DNA of 64,000 nt, taken from NCBI GenBank assembly GCA_022376925.1, contig JAIOJX010000002.1:42245501-42309500 (forward strand), in the 5' to 3' direction. Shown in pieces: positions 49,901-53,202 of this stretch. Position 1 is the first letter of the stretch, and each line of letters begins with the position of its first letter. Under the pieces are notes generated by a model. That model was not told where the DNA came from. It made no database searches and worked only from the letters and a program-made list of their open reading frames with translations. The DNA comes from Tragulus kanchil. Its lineage: Eukaryota; Chordata; Mammalia; Artiodactyla; Tragulidae. A program made the position numbers and the translations under genes.

Positions 49901-52900
49901 TAATGAAGATGTTGTGTTTTATAGGAAAAACTCGAGACTTTTCTATGCTGCATCAGTGTCCAGTAAATCACAGTTGGGACAAGGGGAATGGGACATTCTG
50001 TGGCGATACAGACTATAGAGGCAAGGGACCTATAGTTATAAAGGATGGGCATTCCAGGCAAAAGGAACAACATAGAGGCAAAGAAGCAAGAAAACACAGA
50101 GAACAGTGAGTAGTTGGGTTTAGCTGGTTGAAGATGGTAAATGAAAGGTGATAAAAGATCAGGAGGGTGGAGTCATACATATCATGATGAATTCTAATAC
50201 TAGGCTAAGCCATTTGGGCTCGTTTGCTTGGGTAAGAAGCAACTATTGCAAAGTTTTGAGCAAGGGCGTGACATGATAAAATTTTTTACTTTTGAAAGAT
50301 TCATCCTGGATGGAGTATGTAGGGTAGTTGGAAGGAAAAGGAAATGCAAGGTGGGGAGCCCAATTAGAAGACTGTGAGAAATTACAGAACTTGCTCCAGA
50401 GGAGAATGGTGTGAGAGATGTTAGAGAGGACATGCTGATAGGACTTTATAATATAACTTTTCACATGCAGGAGAGTATAGAGAAAAAAAGATGAACATAA
50501 AGATAAAGCTGAACAAGTTTAATTGGAAGAAATAGGAGTTGAAATAAGTTTTAGAGTTAAGATGAATAATTAAGTTTTAAAATTCTTAAAGTTTGTGGAG
50601 CTTAGCATATATGAGGGCGATATCCTGTTGAAAATGTAAGATTAGGTTCAGTGAAAACAGAAAAATTAATTATTTGGGAAAGGAGGTGACAATTGAGACC
50701 GTGATGTTTGATAAAATTGCCAAAGGAAATTGTAAAAAGACACATCATATGTAAATTTAGAGGACACATTTGAAGTGAAGAAGGGGGAAGAAGACACAAG
50801 AAATAATATGACACTATATGAAGTAAAATTCTATGATACATAATTTACATAGAACAGACAAGCACAGACAGAAACGTGATAAAAAAATTCATCATAAACC
50901 TTTTTGTTTTTAAAAAAACATTTACTTGTGGAATTACGTGTATGAGCCAGCTTATGCAGTGAAAAATAAAAGACACTGAATATCACCCTCTGTGTGACCC
51001 AGATGCTCATATTTTAGCCAATAGAAATATTCTACCCCTAATGAAGATGTTGTGTTTTATAGGAAAAACTCGAGACTTTTCTATGCTGCATCAGTGTCCA
51101 GTAAATCACAGTTGGGACAGTAATGTTTCTGTGGATAATAGGGCAACATTCTGTGATCACAGGACTGCCCCATGCTCTTTAACAATAATAAATCCTCTCT
51201 CAGCTAAGGGAAATTCAGGTAAATATGTACTATGAGACACTTTGTAAGTGATGCCATTTACCTCAGAACTGCATATTCAGTAGATTTGCTATTCAATGTT
51301 TTGTATTCCACAGTATGATACATATGCAAGAAAGTAGGAAAACACTTCCAATCCCTGAAGACATGAGTGCTTACATGTAAAAATATGCCTTAATGGTCTT
51401 CCATGAACATCCATCTAGAGAGGGAGTGCTAAGAGGAGGTGTGACTTATTATGTCACTAAATGTAAATATATTTTTATTTATTTATCAAATATTCAGATA
51501 TCCTTTATGTTTAAAAAAATTTGAAAAAATAGAGCCATTTATTGCCATGATTTGTAGAGTGTAAAACACGGTGCTTTTTCTTGGAGGGGAAGGCAAGAGA
51601 AAACTCAAAAATCTGAATGTTTCCTGAAAATTAATAGCATCCCTCAAAATATTGGTATTCCATATAAATTATAGAAAAATTAGATTTTATGCCTTATTAT
51701 TTTGTTTTTCATCTCATAGCTATGTATCTGTCCCCACCTTTTTACTTGTCATTGCTTTTCAACAGAGCGATTTCAGCCTGGTGTGGCGCAACAGTGGATC
51801 CAGAGTAAAAGGGAGGACATTGTGAACCAGATGACTGAAGCCTGCCTTAACCAATCTCTAGACGCCCTGCTGTCCAGGGATATGATAATGAAGGAGGACT
51901 ATGAGCTCATTAGTGCCAAACCTACAAGGACCTCAAAAGTCAGACAATTACTGGATACCACTGACATCCAAGGAGAAGAATTTGCCAAAGTTATAGTACA
52001 AAAGTTGAAAGATAATAAGCAAATGGGTCTTCAGCCTTACCCAGAAATACTTGTGGTTTCTCAATTACCATCTCTAAATTTCTATCACAATAAAAGCCAT
52101 AAACAATATCAGTGTGACCCAGATGCTCATATTTTAGCCAATAGAAATATTCTCCCTTTTTTTCGAGACTTTTCTATGCTGCATCAGTGTCCAGTAAATC
52201 ACAGTTGGGACAGTAATGTTTCTGTGGATAATAGGGCAACATTCTGTGATCACAGGACTGCCCCATGCTCTTTAACAATAATAAATCCTCTCTCAGCTAA
52301 GGGAAATTCAGGTAAATATGTACTATGAGACACTTTGTAAGTGATGCCATTTACCTCAGAACTGCATATTCAGTAGATTTGCTATTCAATGTTTTGTATT
52401 CCACAGTATGATACATATGCAAGAAAGTAGGAAAACACTTCCAATCCCTGAAGACATGAGTGCTTACATGTAAAAATATGCCTTAATGGTCTTCCATGAA
52501 CATCCATCTAGAGAGGGAGTGCTAAGAGGAGGTGTGACTTATTATGTCACTAAATGTAAATATTTTTTTATTTATTTATCAAATATTCAGATATCCTTTA
52601 TGTTTAAAAAAATTTGAAAAAATAGAGCCATTTATTGCCATGATTTGTAGAGTGTAAAACACGGTGCTTTTTCTTGGAGGGGAAGGCAAGAGAAAACTCA
52701 AAAATCTGAATGTTTCCTGAAAATTAATAGCATCCCTCAAAATATTGGTATTCCATATAAATTATAGAAAAATTAGATTTTATGCCTTATTATTTTGTTT
52801 TTCATCTCATAGCTATGTATCTGTCCCCACCTTTTTACTTGTCATTGCTTTTCAACAGAGCGATTTCAGCCTGGTGTGGCGCAACAGTGGATCCAGAGTA

Positions 52901-53202
52901 AAAGGGAGGACATTGTGAACCAGATGACTGAAGCCTGCCTTAACCAATCTCTAGACGCCCTGCTGTCCAGGGATATGATAATGAAGGAGGACTATGAGCT
53001 CATTAGTGCCAAACCTACAAGGACCTCAAAAGTCAGACAATTACTGGATACCACTGACATCCAAGGAGAAGAATTTGCCAAAGTTATAGTACAAAAGTTG
53101 AAAGATAATAAGCAAATGGGTCTTCAGCCTTACCCAGAAATACTTGTGGTTTCTCAATTACCATCTCTAAATTTCTATCACAATAAAAGCCATAAACAAT
53201 AA
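7794..53202 (+). CDS. RIPK2: RIPK2, receptor-interacting serine/threonine-protein kinase 2 (exons 2-11; exon 1 outside the window)
   Basis: RIPK2 is the cytosolic kinase-adaptor that binds NOD1 and NOD2 through its C-terminal CARD, is ubiquitinated by XIAP and other ligases, and recruits TAK1 and IKK to activate NF-kB and MAP kinases. Seen here: ten exons joined by GT-AG introns that splice without a frame break into 482 residues plus stop, matching human residues 59-540. The order is kinase domain (exons 2-7), a poorly conserved linker (exons 8-10) and the CARD (exon 11). Unambiguous kinase motifs are [11 protein letters not shown] and APE. Suggested join: 7794-7947, 17228-17383, 34872-35029, 36223-36272, 37114-37275, 42377-42462, 46739-46828, 48253-48346, 51063-51218, 52859-53202. 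Local 1.1-kb duplications repeat exons 8, 10 and 11 and part of exon 2; the extra copies should be left out. Promoter, start codon, glycine loop and catalytic lysine are upstream of base 1. Confidence 0.96.
8040..10374. repeat. direct duplication 5 (period 1173)
   Basis: Copies 8040-9201 and 9213-10374 with an 11-base filler. They differ at a handful of positions (CACGCCTGC against CACGTTCGT; one-base indels). Intron 2 sequence without recognised genes or repeats. Confidence 0.92.
8040..10789. other. intron 2 sequence, unannotated
   Basis: Doubled by duplications 5 and partly 6. I recognise no exon, SINE or LINE. A 114-codon frame at 10345-10689 (repeated at 11463) has no resemblance to a known family and no coding signature; taken as chance. 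Confidence 0.55.
10206..12423. repeat. direct duplication 6 (period 1118-1120)
   Basis: Copies 10206-11303 and 11324-12423 with a 20-base filler. A two-base indel lies about 30 bases before the break. It duplicates the 5' part of the BovB in intron 2. Confidence 0.92.
13097..15331. repeat. direct duplication 7 (period 1113-1118)
   Basis: Copies 13097-14218 and 14215-15331 overlap by TTGT. All noticed indels are in the first 120 bases, where copy 1 fits the BovB frame better than copy 2. It doubles a BovB segment and the ERV LTR inside it. Confidence 0.92.
13522..14025 (-). mobile_element. ERV solo LTR inserted in BovB (duplicated at 14635-15138)
   Basis: A 500-bp block interrupts BovB exactly within the codons around its YADD active site. 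On the minus strand it begins TGTGAAAGG, has a TATA-like TACTAAATACC and an AATAAA about 110 bases before its end, as in a retroviral LTR. I believe it is an ERV2-type ruminant LTR. Termini and the GATAG/GATAA target duplication are approximate. No internal viral genes are present. Confidence 0.62.
15343..16264 (-). pseudogene. processed retrocopy of an unidentified transcript
   Basis: A GC-rich 0.92-kb block sits in the AT-rich BovB. At its left edge is an 11-base T run preceded on the minus strand by AATAAATAAATAAA, i.e. a poly(A) tail with a polyadenylation signal. Perfect 14-bp target duplications TGTCTTGAATTCTT flank it at 15329-15342 and 16265-16278. These are hallmarks of L1-mediated retroposition of a spliced mRNA in minus orientation. 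Minus-strand frames (up to about 120 codons inside the block) match nothing I recognise; it may be mostly 3' UTR or a non-coding transcript. Confidence 0.78.
16903..16962. repeat. compound microsatellite (CA)n(TA)n(GA)n
   Basis: A run of CA repeats followed by short TA and GA runs, 50 bases after the end of the BovB. Antisense reading gives a meaningless Cys-Val repeat frame. Confidence 0.95.
17228..17383 (+). CDS. RIPK2: RIPK2 exon 3 (catalytic loop)
   Basis: 52 codons in phase 0, bounded by an acceptor ending GAAG and a donor GTAATC. It encodes the start of the kinase C-lobe ([20 protein letters not shown]) and the catalytic loop [11 protein letters not shown]. The HHD in place of the usual HRD is normal for RIPK2; the aspartate matches the human catalytic base Asp146. 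Substitutions against human are confined to the beginning (KIEYPDVPW against KTEYPDVAW) and HNMSPP against HNMTPP. The polypyrimidine tract is weak (TTTCAATATATATGAAG). Confidence 0.96.
17594..17848 (-). mobile_element. CHR-2-like SINE
   Basis: Antisense copy missing the GCGCATGCGC segment, 210 bases downstream of exon 3. Target duplication GTCATTATA at 17585 and near 17852. Confidence 0.85.
18116..18390 (+). mobile_element. CHR-2-like SINE
   Basis: Sense copy with a short A-rich tail. Target duplication TATAGCACTTTT at 18104-18115 and 18393-18404. Only a few bases differ from the other full copies. Confidence 0.92.
18485..19620 (-). mobile_element. old L1 3' half, antisense (second copy to about 20709)
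   Basis: Reverse-complement L1 ORF2/3' sequence: AATGGTATTCCATGGTATG, ACTGCTTGGTCATATGGTA and TTCCACAGTGGCTATACCA are degenerate versions of standard L1 phrases. Interrupted by a young SINE. No intact frame. Confidence 0.78.
18681..20890. repeat. direct duplication 8 (period 1089)
   Basis: Copies 18681-19801 and 19799-20890. The first 60 bases of copy 2 have lost about 29 bases relative to copy 1; afterwards the copies are nearly identical. It contains an old antisense L1 with an antisense SINE. Confidence 0.92.
18960..19224 (-). mobile_element. CHR-2-like SINE in L1 (duplicated at 20049-20313)
   Basis: Antisense SINE with heavier divergence than its relatives (GACTCTTCACCCACTGAACC at the head). 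TGGTATTAT flanks both sides as target duplication. Confidence 0.85.
20957..21223 (-). mobile_element. CHR-2-like SINE
   Basis: Antisense copy; target duplication CTCTATTTTTTT at 20945-20956 and 21224-21235. Confidence 0.9.
21236..22444. other. intron 3 sequence, one possible ancient repeat
   Basis: Mostly unrecognised. Around 21960-22045 the phrase ending AGTAAGTAGTCGTTGAGTGA followed by AATGAATGAATT resembles the end of an ancient MIR or L2 element. No coding signal. Confidence 0.45.
21899..24072. repeat. direct duplication 9 (period 1098-1099)
   Basis: Copies 21899-22973 and 22998-24072 with a 24-base T-rich filler. It contains a sense Bov-tA. Differences are limited to single bases. Confidence 0.92.
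22445..22655 (+). mobile_element. Bov-tA SINE (duplicated at 23543-23753)
   Basis: Sense Bov-tA: GGACTTCCCTGGTAGCTCAG head, GGTTCAGTTCCTGGATCGGG B-box region, CTCCAGTATTCTTTCCTGGA body. Moderate divergence. Confidence 0.9.
24073..24656. other. intron 3 sequence, nothing recognised
   Basis: AT-rich, no SINE, LINE, exon or long frame seen. Confidence 0.6.
24671..24983 (-). mobile_element. CHR-2-like SINE with internal deletion
   Basis: Antisense, full C-rich tail unit retained. About 30 bases between GGTAATTGGACA and GGCACATGGG are missing. A 14-bp target duplication AACTTCATAGTTTT flanks it at 24657-24670 and 24984-24997. Confidence 0.92.
26564..28671. repeat. direct duplication 10 (period 1067-1068)
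   Basis: Copies 26564-27604 and 27632-28671 with a 27-base filler. The break falls in the middle of a SINE nested in an antisense L1, leaving a half SINE at 27481-27604 and the full one at 28551-28870. Confidence 0.92.
27481..27604 (-). mobile_element. half CHR-2-like SINE, cut at a junction
   Basis: Tail half of the SINE present in full at 28551-28870. It breaks off inside the element where duplication 10 jumps, so this is the same insertion. Confidence 0.85.
28551..28870 (-). mobile_element. CHR-2-like SINE nested in L1, full length
   Basis: Near-consensus antisense copy with full tail. Target duplication GTCGAAGGCTTTTT / GTGGAAGGCTTTTT at 28537-28550 and 28871-28884. It shows the SINE was active after this L1 inserted. 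Confidence 0.92.
28921..29100 (-). mobile_element. old L1 3' UTR fragment (copy at about 30043-30205)
   Basis: TTGAAGTATACTTGACTTAC and GCAAAGTGATTCAGTTTTAT are typical of L1 3' ends in hoofed mammals, antisense. Confidence 0.6.
28939..31150. repeat. direct duplication 11 (period 1104-1106)
   Basis: Copies 28939-30044 and 30043-31150 share TG at the join. The length difference is in a T run near 30567. It contains an antisense BovB 3' segment. Confidence 0.92.
29185..29645 (-). mobile_element. BovB 3' segment, antisense (duplicated at 30289-30750)
   Basis: GAGTCATGTCTGATTCTTTG, CAATCTTTTCCAGAATCAGG and GGTGACCGAAGTATTGGAAC read as reverse BovB 3' sequence (ORF end and UTR). Confidence 0.82.
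31105..31625 (-). mobile_element. BovB 3' segment, antisense, split by a CHR SINE
   Basis: Continues the same BovB phrases (GTCTTTTCCAGTGAGTTGAC, CATCAGGTGACCAAAGTATT). Interrupted at 31456-31591 by a sense CHR SINE and resumed to about 31625. The minus frame at 31225-31437 ([20 protein letters not shown] and so on) is the BovB ORF C-terminus. Confidence 0.82.
31456..31591 (+). mobile_element. CHR SINE (short type) inside BovB
   Basis: GGGAATTCCCTGGTGGTCCA head, GGTCAGGGAACTAGAGCCC body and an A14 tail. ATCATTTCTGG / ATCAATTCTGG flanks look like its target duplication. Confidence 0.8.
31917..32125 (+). mobile_element. Bov-tA SINE
   Basis: Sense copy, diverged: GGACTTCCTTGGTGCCTCAG head and GCACTCCATGGGGTTG near the end. 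An 11-base A run interrupts the head. The young SINE at 32139 was inserted just beyond it. Confidence 0.82.
32139..32459 (+). mobile_element. CHR-2-like SINE, full length (duplicated at 33181-33502)
   Basis: Near-consensus sense copy with C-rich tail and TAAA repeats. It has a perfect 18-bp target duplication AAATTAACAACTATTCTG at 32121-32138 and 32460-32477. Confidence 0.93.
32535..32700 (-). mobile_element. MIR-like fragment (duplicated at 33578-33743)
   Basis: CCCAGTTTAAAGATGGATAA, CTGAGGCACAGAGAAATTAG and GGCTGCACAGCTAATTAAGT follow the reversed core of MIR, an ancient mammalian SINE. Confidence 0.6.
33181..33502 (+). mobile_element. CHR-2-like SINE, duplicate of 32139-32459
   Basis: Same sequence; the left target duplication has lost TCT beside the junction, which shows it is a copy of the locus and not a second insertion. 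Confidence 0.9.
34208..34871. other. end of intron 3, nothing recognised
   Basis: Single-copy AT-rich sequence leading into exon 4. No repeat or extra exon seen. Confidence 0.6.
34872..35029 (+). CDS. RIPK2: RIPK2 exon 4 (activation segment)
   Basis: Acceptor TTCCCTTCCAG, donor GTATAG; 158 bases ending with two bases of a serine codon completed by exon 5. It encodes [12 protein letters not shown], with the DFG magnesium-binding motif, then the serine-rich activation loop [10 protein letters not shown] and the APE motif. In human numbering Ser174 is Thr here and Leu175 is Phe, while Ser176, the reported autophosphorylation site, is kept. [10 protein letters not shown] keeps the lysine equivalent to the ubiquitin acceptor Lys209. 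Confidence 0.96.
35211..35529 (+). mobile_element. CHR-2-like SINE, full length, inserted in a CHR SINE
   Basis: Sense, near consensus, in the 1.2-kb intron 4. The flanks TAAGAATTCCCTTGTG and TAAGAATTTCCTTATG duplicate the head of the CHR SINE that continues downstream, so the young SINE landed in the older one. Confidence 0.9.
35528..35655 (+). mobile_element. CHR SINE (short type)
   Basis: GAATTTCCTTATGGCCTAGC head, CCTGGTCAGGGAGCTGAGAT body, GCAGCCAAAAACATAAAA tail; diverged. Confidence 0.72.
35656..37113. other. rest of intron 4 and intron 5 around exon 5
   Basis: Single copy. Apart from exon 5 I recognise neither repeats nor genes. A 70-codon frame at 36751-36963 is not conserved with anything known to me. 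Confidence 0.55.
36223..36272 (+). CDS. RIPK2: RIPK2 exon 5 (kinase C-lobe)
   Basis: A 50-base exon too short for routine ORF detection. Acceptor TTAAACAG, donor GTAAGTG. Its first base completes the Ser begun in exon 4; it then reads [16 protein letters not shown] and leaves one base of the next codon. This is helix F of the kinase C-lobe. The joined codon with exon 6 is Glu, where human has Asp (QPFED). Confidence 0.93.
37114..37275 (+). CDS. RIPK2: RIPK2 exon 6 (kinase C-lobe)
   Basis: Acceptor TTTTGACAG, donor GTTAGT (weaker than consensus at position +3/+4). It encodes 53 full codons from [17 protein letters not shown] through [16 protein letters not shown]. The DERPSF motif is the arginine of kinase subdomain XI. 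Differences from human include the HRPDTNEES and [11 protein letters not shown] segments. Confidence 0.96.
37857..38118 (+). mobile_element. CHR-2-like SINE
   Basis: Sense copy in intron 6 with an A-rich tail in place of the C-rich unit. Confidence 0.9.
38245..38300. repeat. TA/TG compound microsatellite
   Basis: Alternating purine-pyrimidine run of TATA, TGTG and TATA blocks in intron 6. Confidence 0.9.
38402..38650. mobile_element. head-to-head inverted pair of Bov-tA SINEs
   Basis: The left half (to about 38508) is antisense Bov-tA and the right half (from about 38509) sense Bov-tA, meeting head to head at GATTCTTTGGGTTGGGAAGA. For example, CCAGGCAAGAATACTGGAGT on the left pairs with CTCCAGTATGTTTGCCTGG on the right. 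A transcript would fold into a long stem. Confidence 0.85.
38660..40500. other. intron 6 sequence
   Basis: Single copy. Around 39056-39142 the wording (TTTCATGCATTTTGCCTGGC, CTTCATCTTGGCCAGAAATG) resembles an ancient L1 or DNA-transposon remnant, but I cannot name it. The 97- and 89-codon frames at 38752 and 40169 look random. Confidence 0.45.
40502..40780 (+). mobile_element. CHR-2-like SINE
   Basis: Sense, near-consensus copy in intron 6 with a TAAA tail. Confidence 0.92.
41220..42310 (-). mobile_element. old L1, antisense
   Basis: Degenerate reversed L1: TTGCCAAGCTGTTTTCAAAA, CATTCCCAACAGCAATGTGT and TTTGTTGGAAAGACTGTCCT. The 113-codon minus frame at 41979-42320 is an ORF2 remnant. It ends about 65 bases before exon 7. 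Confidence 0.75.
41890..41967 (-). mobile_element. short Bov-A fragment inserted in L1
   Basis: GCCGAGTTGCTTCTGTCAGG and GACTCTTCGAGACCCCATGG match a reversed Bov-A head; flanked by TGCATAGTCCA on both sides. Confidence 0.65.
42377..42462 (+). CDS. RIPK2: RIPK2 exon 7 (end of kinase domain)
   Basis: Acceptor TTCTTATTTAG, donor GTAAATT. It completes the Lys codon from exon 6 and adds 28 residues ([17 protein letters not shown], then [11 protein letters not shown]). This is the final helix of the kinase domain and the beginning of the linker; human has VLRTF where this has VMRTF. It lies within 70 bases of an old antisense L1 that fills the preceding intron. Confidence 0.95.
43347..43590 (+). 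mobile_element. CHR-2-like SINE
   Basis: Sense copy in intron 7; one of the more diverged members, with a degenerate tail. Confidence 0.87.
44150..44275 (-). mobile_element. MIR-like fragment
   Basis: CCATTTTATAGATGAAATAG, GCTGAGGTATAGGGAAGTAA and GCCAGCTAGTGGCACTGC parallel the reversed MIR core. Confidence 0.6.
44955..45110 (-). mobile_element. MIR-like fragment (duplicated at 46121-46276)
   Basis: TTACTGAATGCTTACAAAGT, TCTCCAGTTTACAGGTAAGT and CTAAGAGTCTCATGCCCCA fit reversed MIR. Present twice through duplication 13. Confidence 0.55.
45573..45662 (+). pseudogene. RIPK2: duplicate copy of RIPK2 exon 8
   Basis: Identical to the exon 1166 bp downstream, including both splice sites and hundreds of flanking intronic bases. 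It lies inside the 44555-46887 duplication, whose copies join exactly. Either copy could be called the real exon; only one should be kept. A true exon duplication is possible but would need read-level proof. Confidence 0.85.
46739..46828 (+). CDS. RIPK2: RIPK2 exon 8 (linker; downstream of two identical copies)
   Basis: Acceptor ATTAATTCCAG, donor GTAAAAA. 30 codons in phase 0 reading [20 protein letters not shown] and then [10 protein letters not shown]. This is the intermediate linker after the kinase domain, predicted disordered and diverged from human ([20 protein letters not shown]). An identical copy is 1166 bp upstream; because the exon is phase 0, including both would insert 30 residues without a frameshift, so gene predictors may wrongly accept both. 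Confidence 0.92.
47705..48015 (-). mobile_element. CHR-2-like SINE, full length
   Basis: Antisense in intron 8. Perfect 15-bp target duplication TAGTTTCTAGTATAT at 47690-47704 and 48016-48030. Confidence 0.93.
48253..48346 (+). CDS. RIPK2: RIPK2 exon 9 (linker)
   Basis: Acceptor TTGATTTTAG, donor GTATGT. 31 codons plus one base: [18 protein letters not shown] and then [13 protein letters not shown], closely matching human ESCGSSQLHENSGSPETS. Serine- and proline-rich linker between kinase and CARD. This exon is not duplicated. Confidence 0.94.
48690..48860 (-). mobile_element. MIR-like fragment
   Basis: TCATTTTACAGATTCTTAAG, CACATAGTTAGTAGCTGGCA and GACTTGAACCCAGGTCTTTT are close to reversed MIR. 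It lies just before duplication 14. Confidence 0.65.
48888..49924. other. intron 9 sequence (repeated at 50026-51062)
   Basis: Purine-rich intron sequence with an ancient-repeat flavour (GGGCATTCCAGGCAAAAGGA; GGGCGTGACATGATAAAATT) that I cannot assign. Antisense frames of 73-79 codons are duplicated with it and have no recognisable family. Confidence 0.5.
49925..49981 (+). pseudogene. RIPK2: truncated duplicate of RIPK2 exon 10
   Basis: The acceptor and the codons [18 protein letters not shown] are present. After the GGGAC of Trp-Asp the sequence becomes garbled: fragments resembling the rest of the exon with deletions run to about 50020, then it jumps back to sequence seen at 48888. No donor remains. 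It is the frayed end of copy 1 of the 48888-51119 duplication. Confidence 0.87.
51063..51218 (+). CDS. RIPK2: RIPK2 exon 10 (linker; only complete copy)
   Basis: Acceptor GTTTTATAG, donor GTAAATA. It encodes 51 residues after a split Gly codon: [18 protein letters not shown], then [19 protein letters not shown], then [14 protein letters not shown], ending with one base of Glu. It is two residues shorter than human (KAQDCYFMKLHHC). The human ubiquitin-acceptor Lys410 in FCDHK is Arg here (FCDHR), and a lysine appears instead at the human Ala425 position. Partial copies lie at 49925 and 52164; this is the only one with both splice sites and an intact frame. Confidence 0.93.
51766..52108 (+). 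pseudogene. RIPK2: duplicate copy of RIPK2 exon 11 without stop
   Basis: Matches the terminal exon including its acceptor, but the sequence breaks at the stop codon (CAATAT in place of CAATAA) and continues into sequence seen upstream at 50992. The coding part up to the last codon is intact, so in the true locus it is probably the same exon counted twice. Confidence 0.87.
52164..52311 (+). pseudogene. RIPK2: duplicate of RIPK2 exon 10 lacking its acceptor
   Basis: Identical to the complete exon from its ninth base to the donor, but the acceptor and first eight exon bases are replaced by CTCCCTTTTTTT. It follows directly on the exon-11 copy that ends at 52108, so an open frame runs from exon 11 through a junction into exon 10. 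That chimeric 181-codon frame is not a real protein. Confidence 0.88.
52859..53202 (+). CDS. RIPK2: RIPK2 exon 11 (CARD, with stop codon)
   Basis: Acceptor CTTTTCAACAG. It completes Glu, then encodes 113 residues and TAA. Nearly all is the caspase recruitment domain, which forms filaments with NOD1 and NOD2 CARDs ([18 protein letters not shown] through [16 protein letters not shown]). The tyrosine of KEDYELIS equals human Tyr474, a reported autophosphorylation site. The C-terminus [10 protein letters not shown] is two residues longer than human NLLQNKSM and keeps the lysine equivalent to Lys538, a reported ubiquitin site. This copy is preferred because it alone carries the stop codon and runs into the 3' UTR. 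Confidence 0.95.

Larger units (their letters stand above)
48888..51119. repeat. direct duplication 14 (period 1138)
   Basis: Copies 48888-49981 and 50026-51119. Between them about 44 bases look like a corrupted continuation of RIPK2 exon 10 with internal deletions. Confidence 0.92.
50992..53201. repeat. direct duplication 15 (period 1093-1120)
   Basis: Copies 50992-52108 and 52112-53201. Copy 2 lost 27 bases, including the exon-10 acceptor, about 45 bases after the break. It overlaps duplication 14 by about 128 bases, so the exon-10 start occurs three times. Confidence 0.92.

Noticed and set aside
51783..52328. 181-codon frame with CARD and foreign tail
   Set aside because: Formed by exon 11 running through a duplication break into exon 10; the real stop is seen in the other copy.
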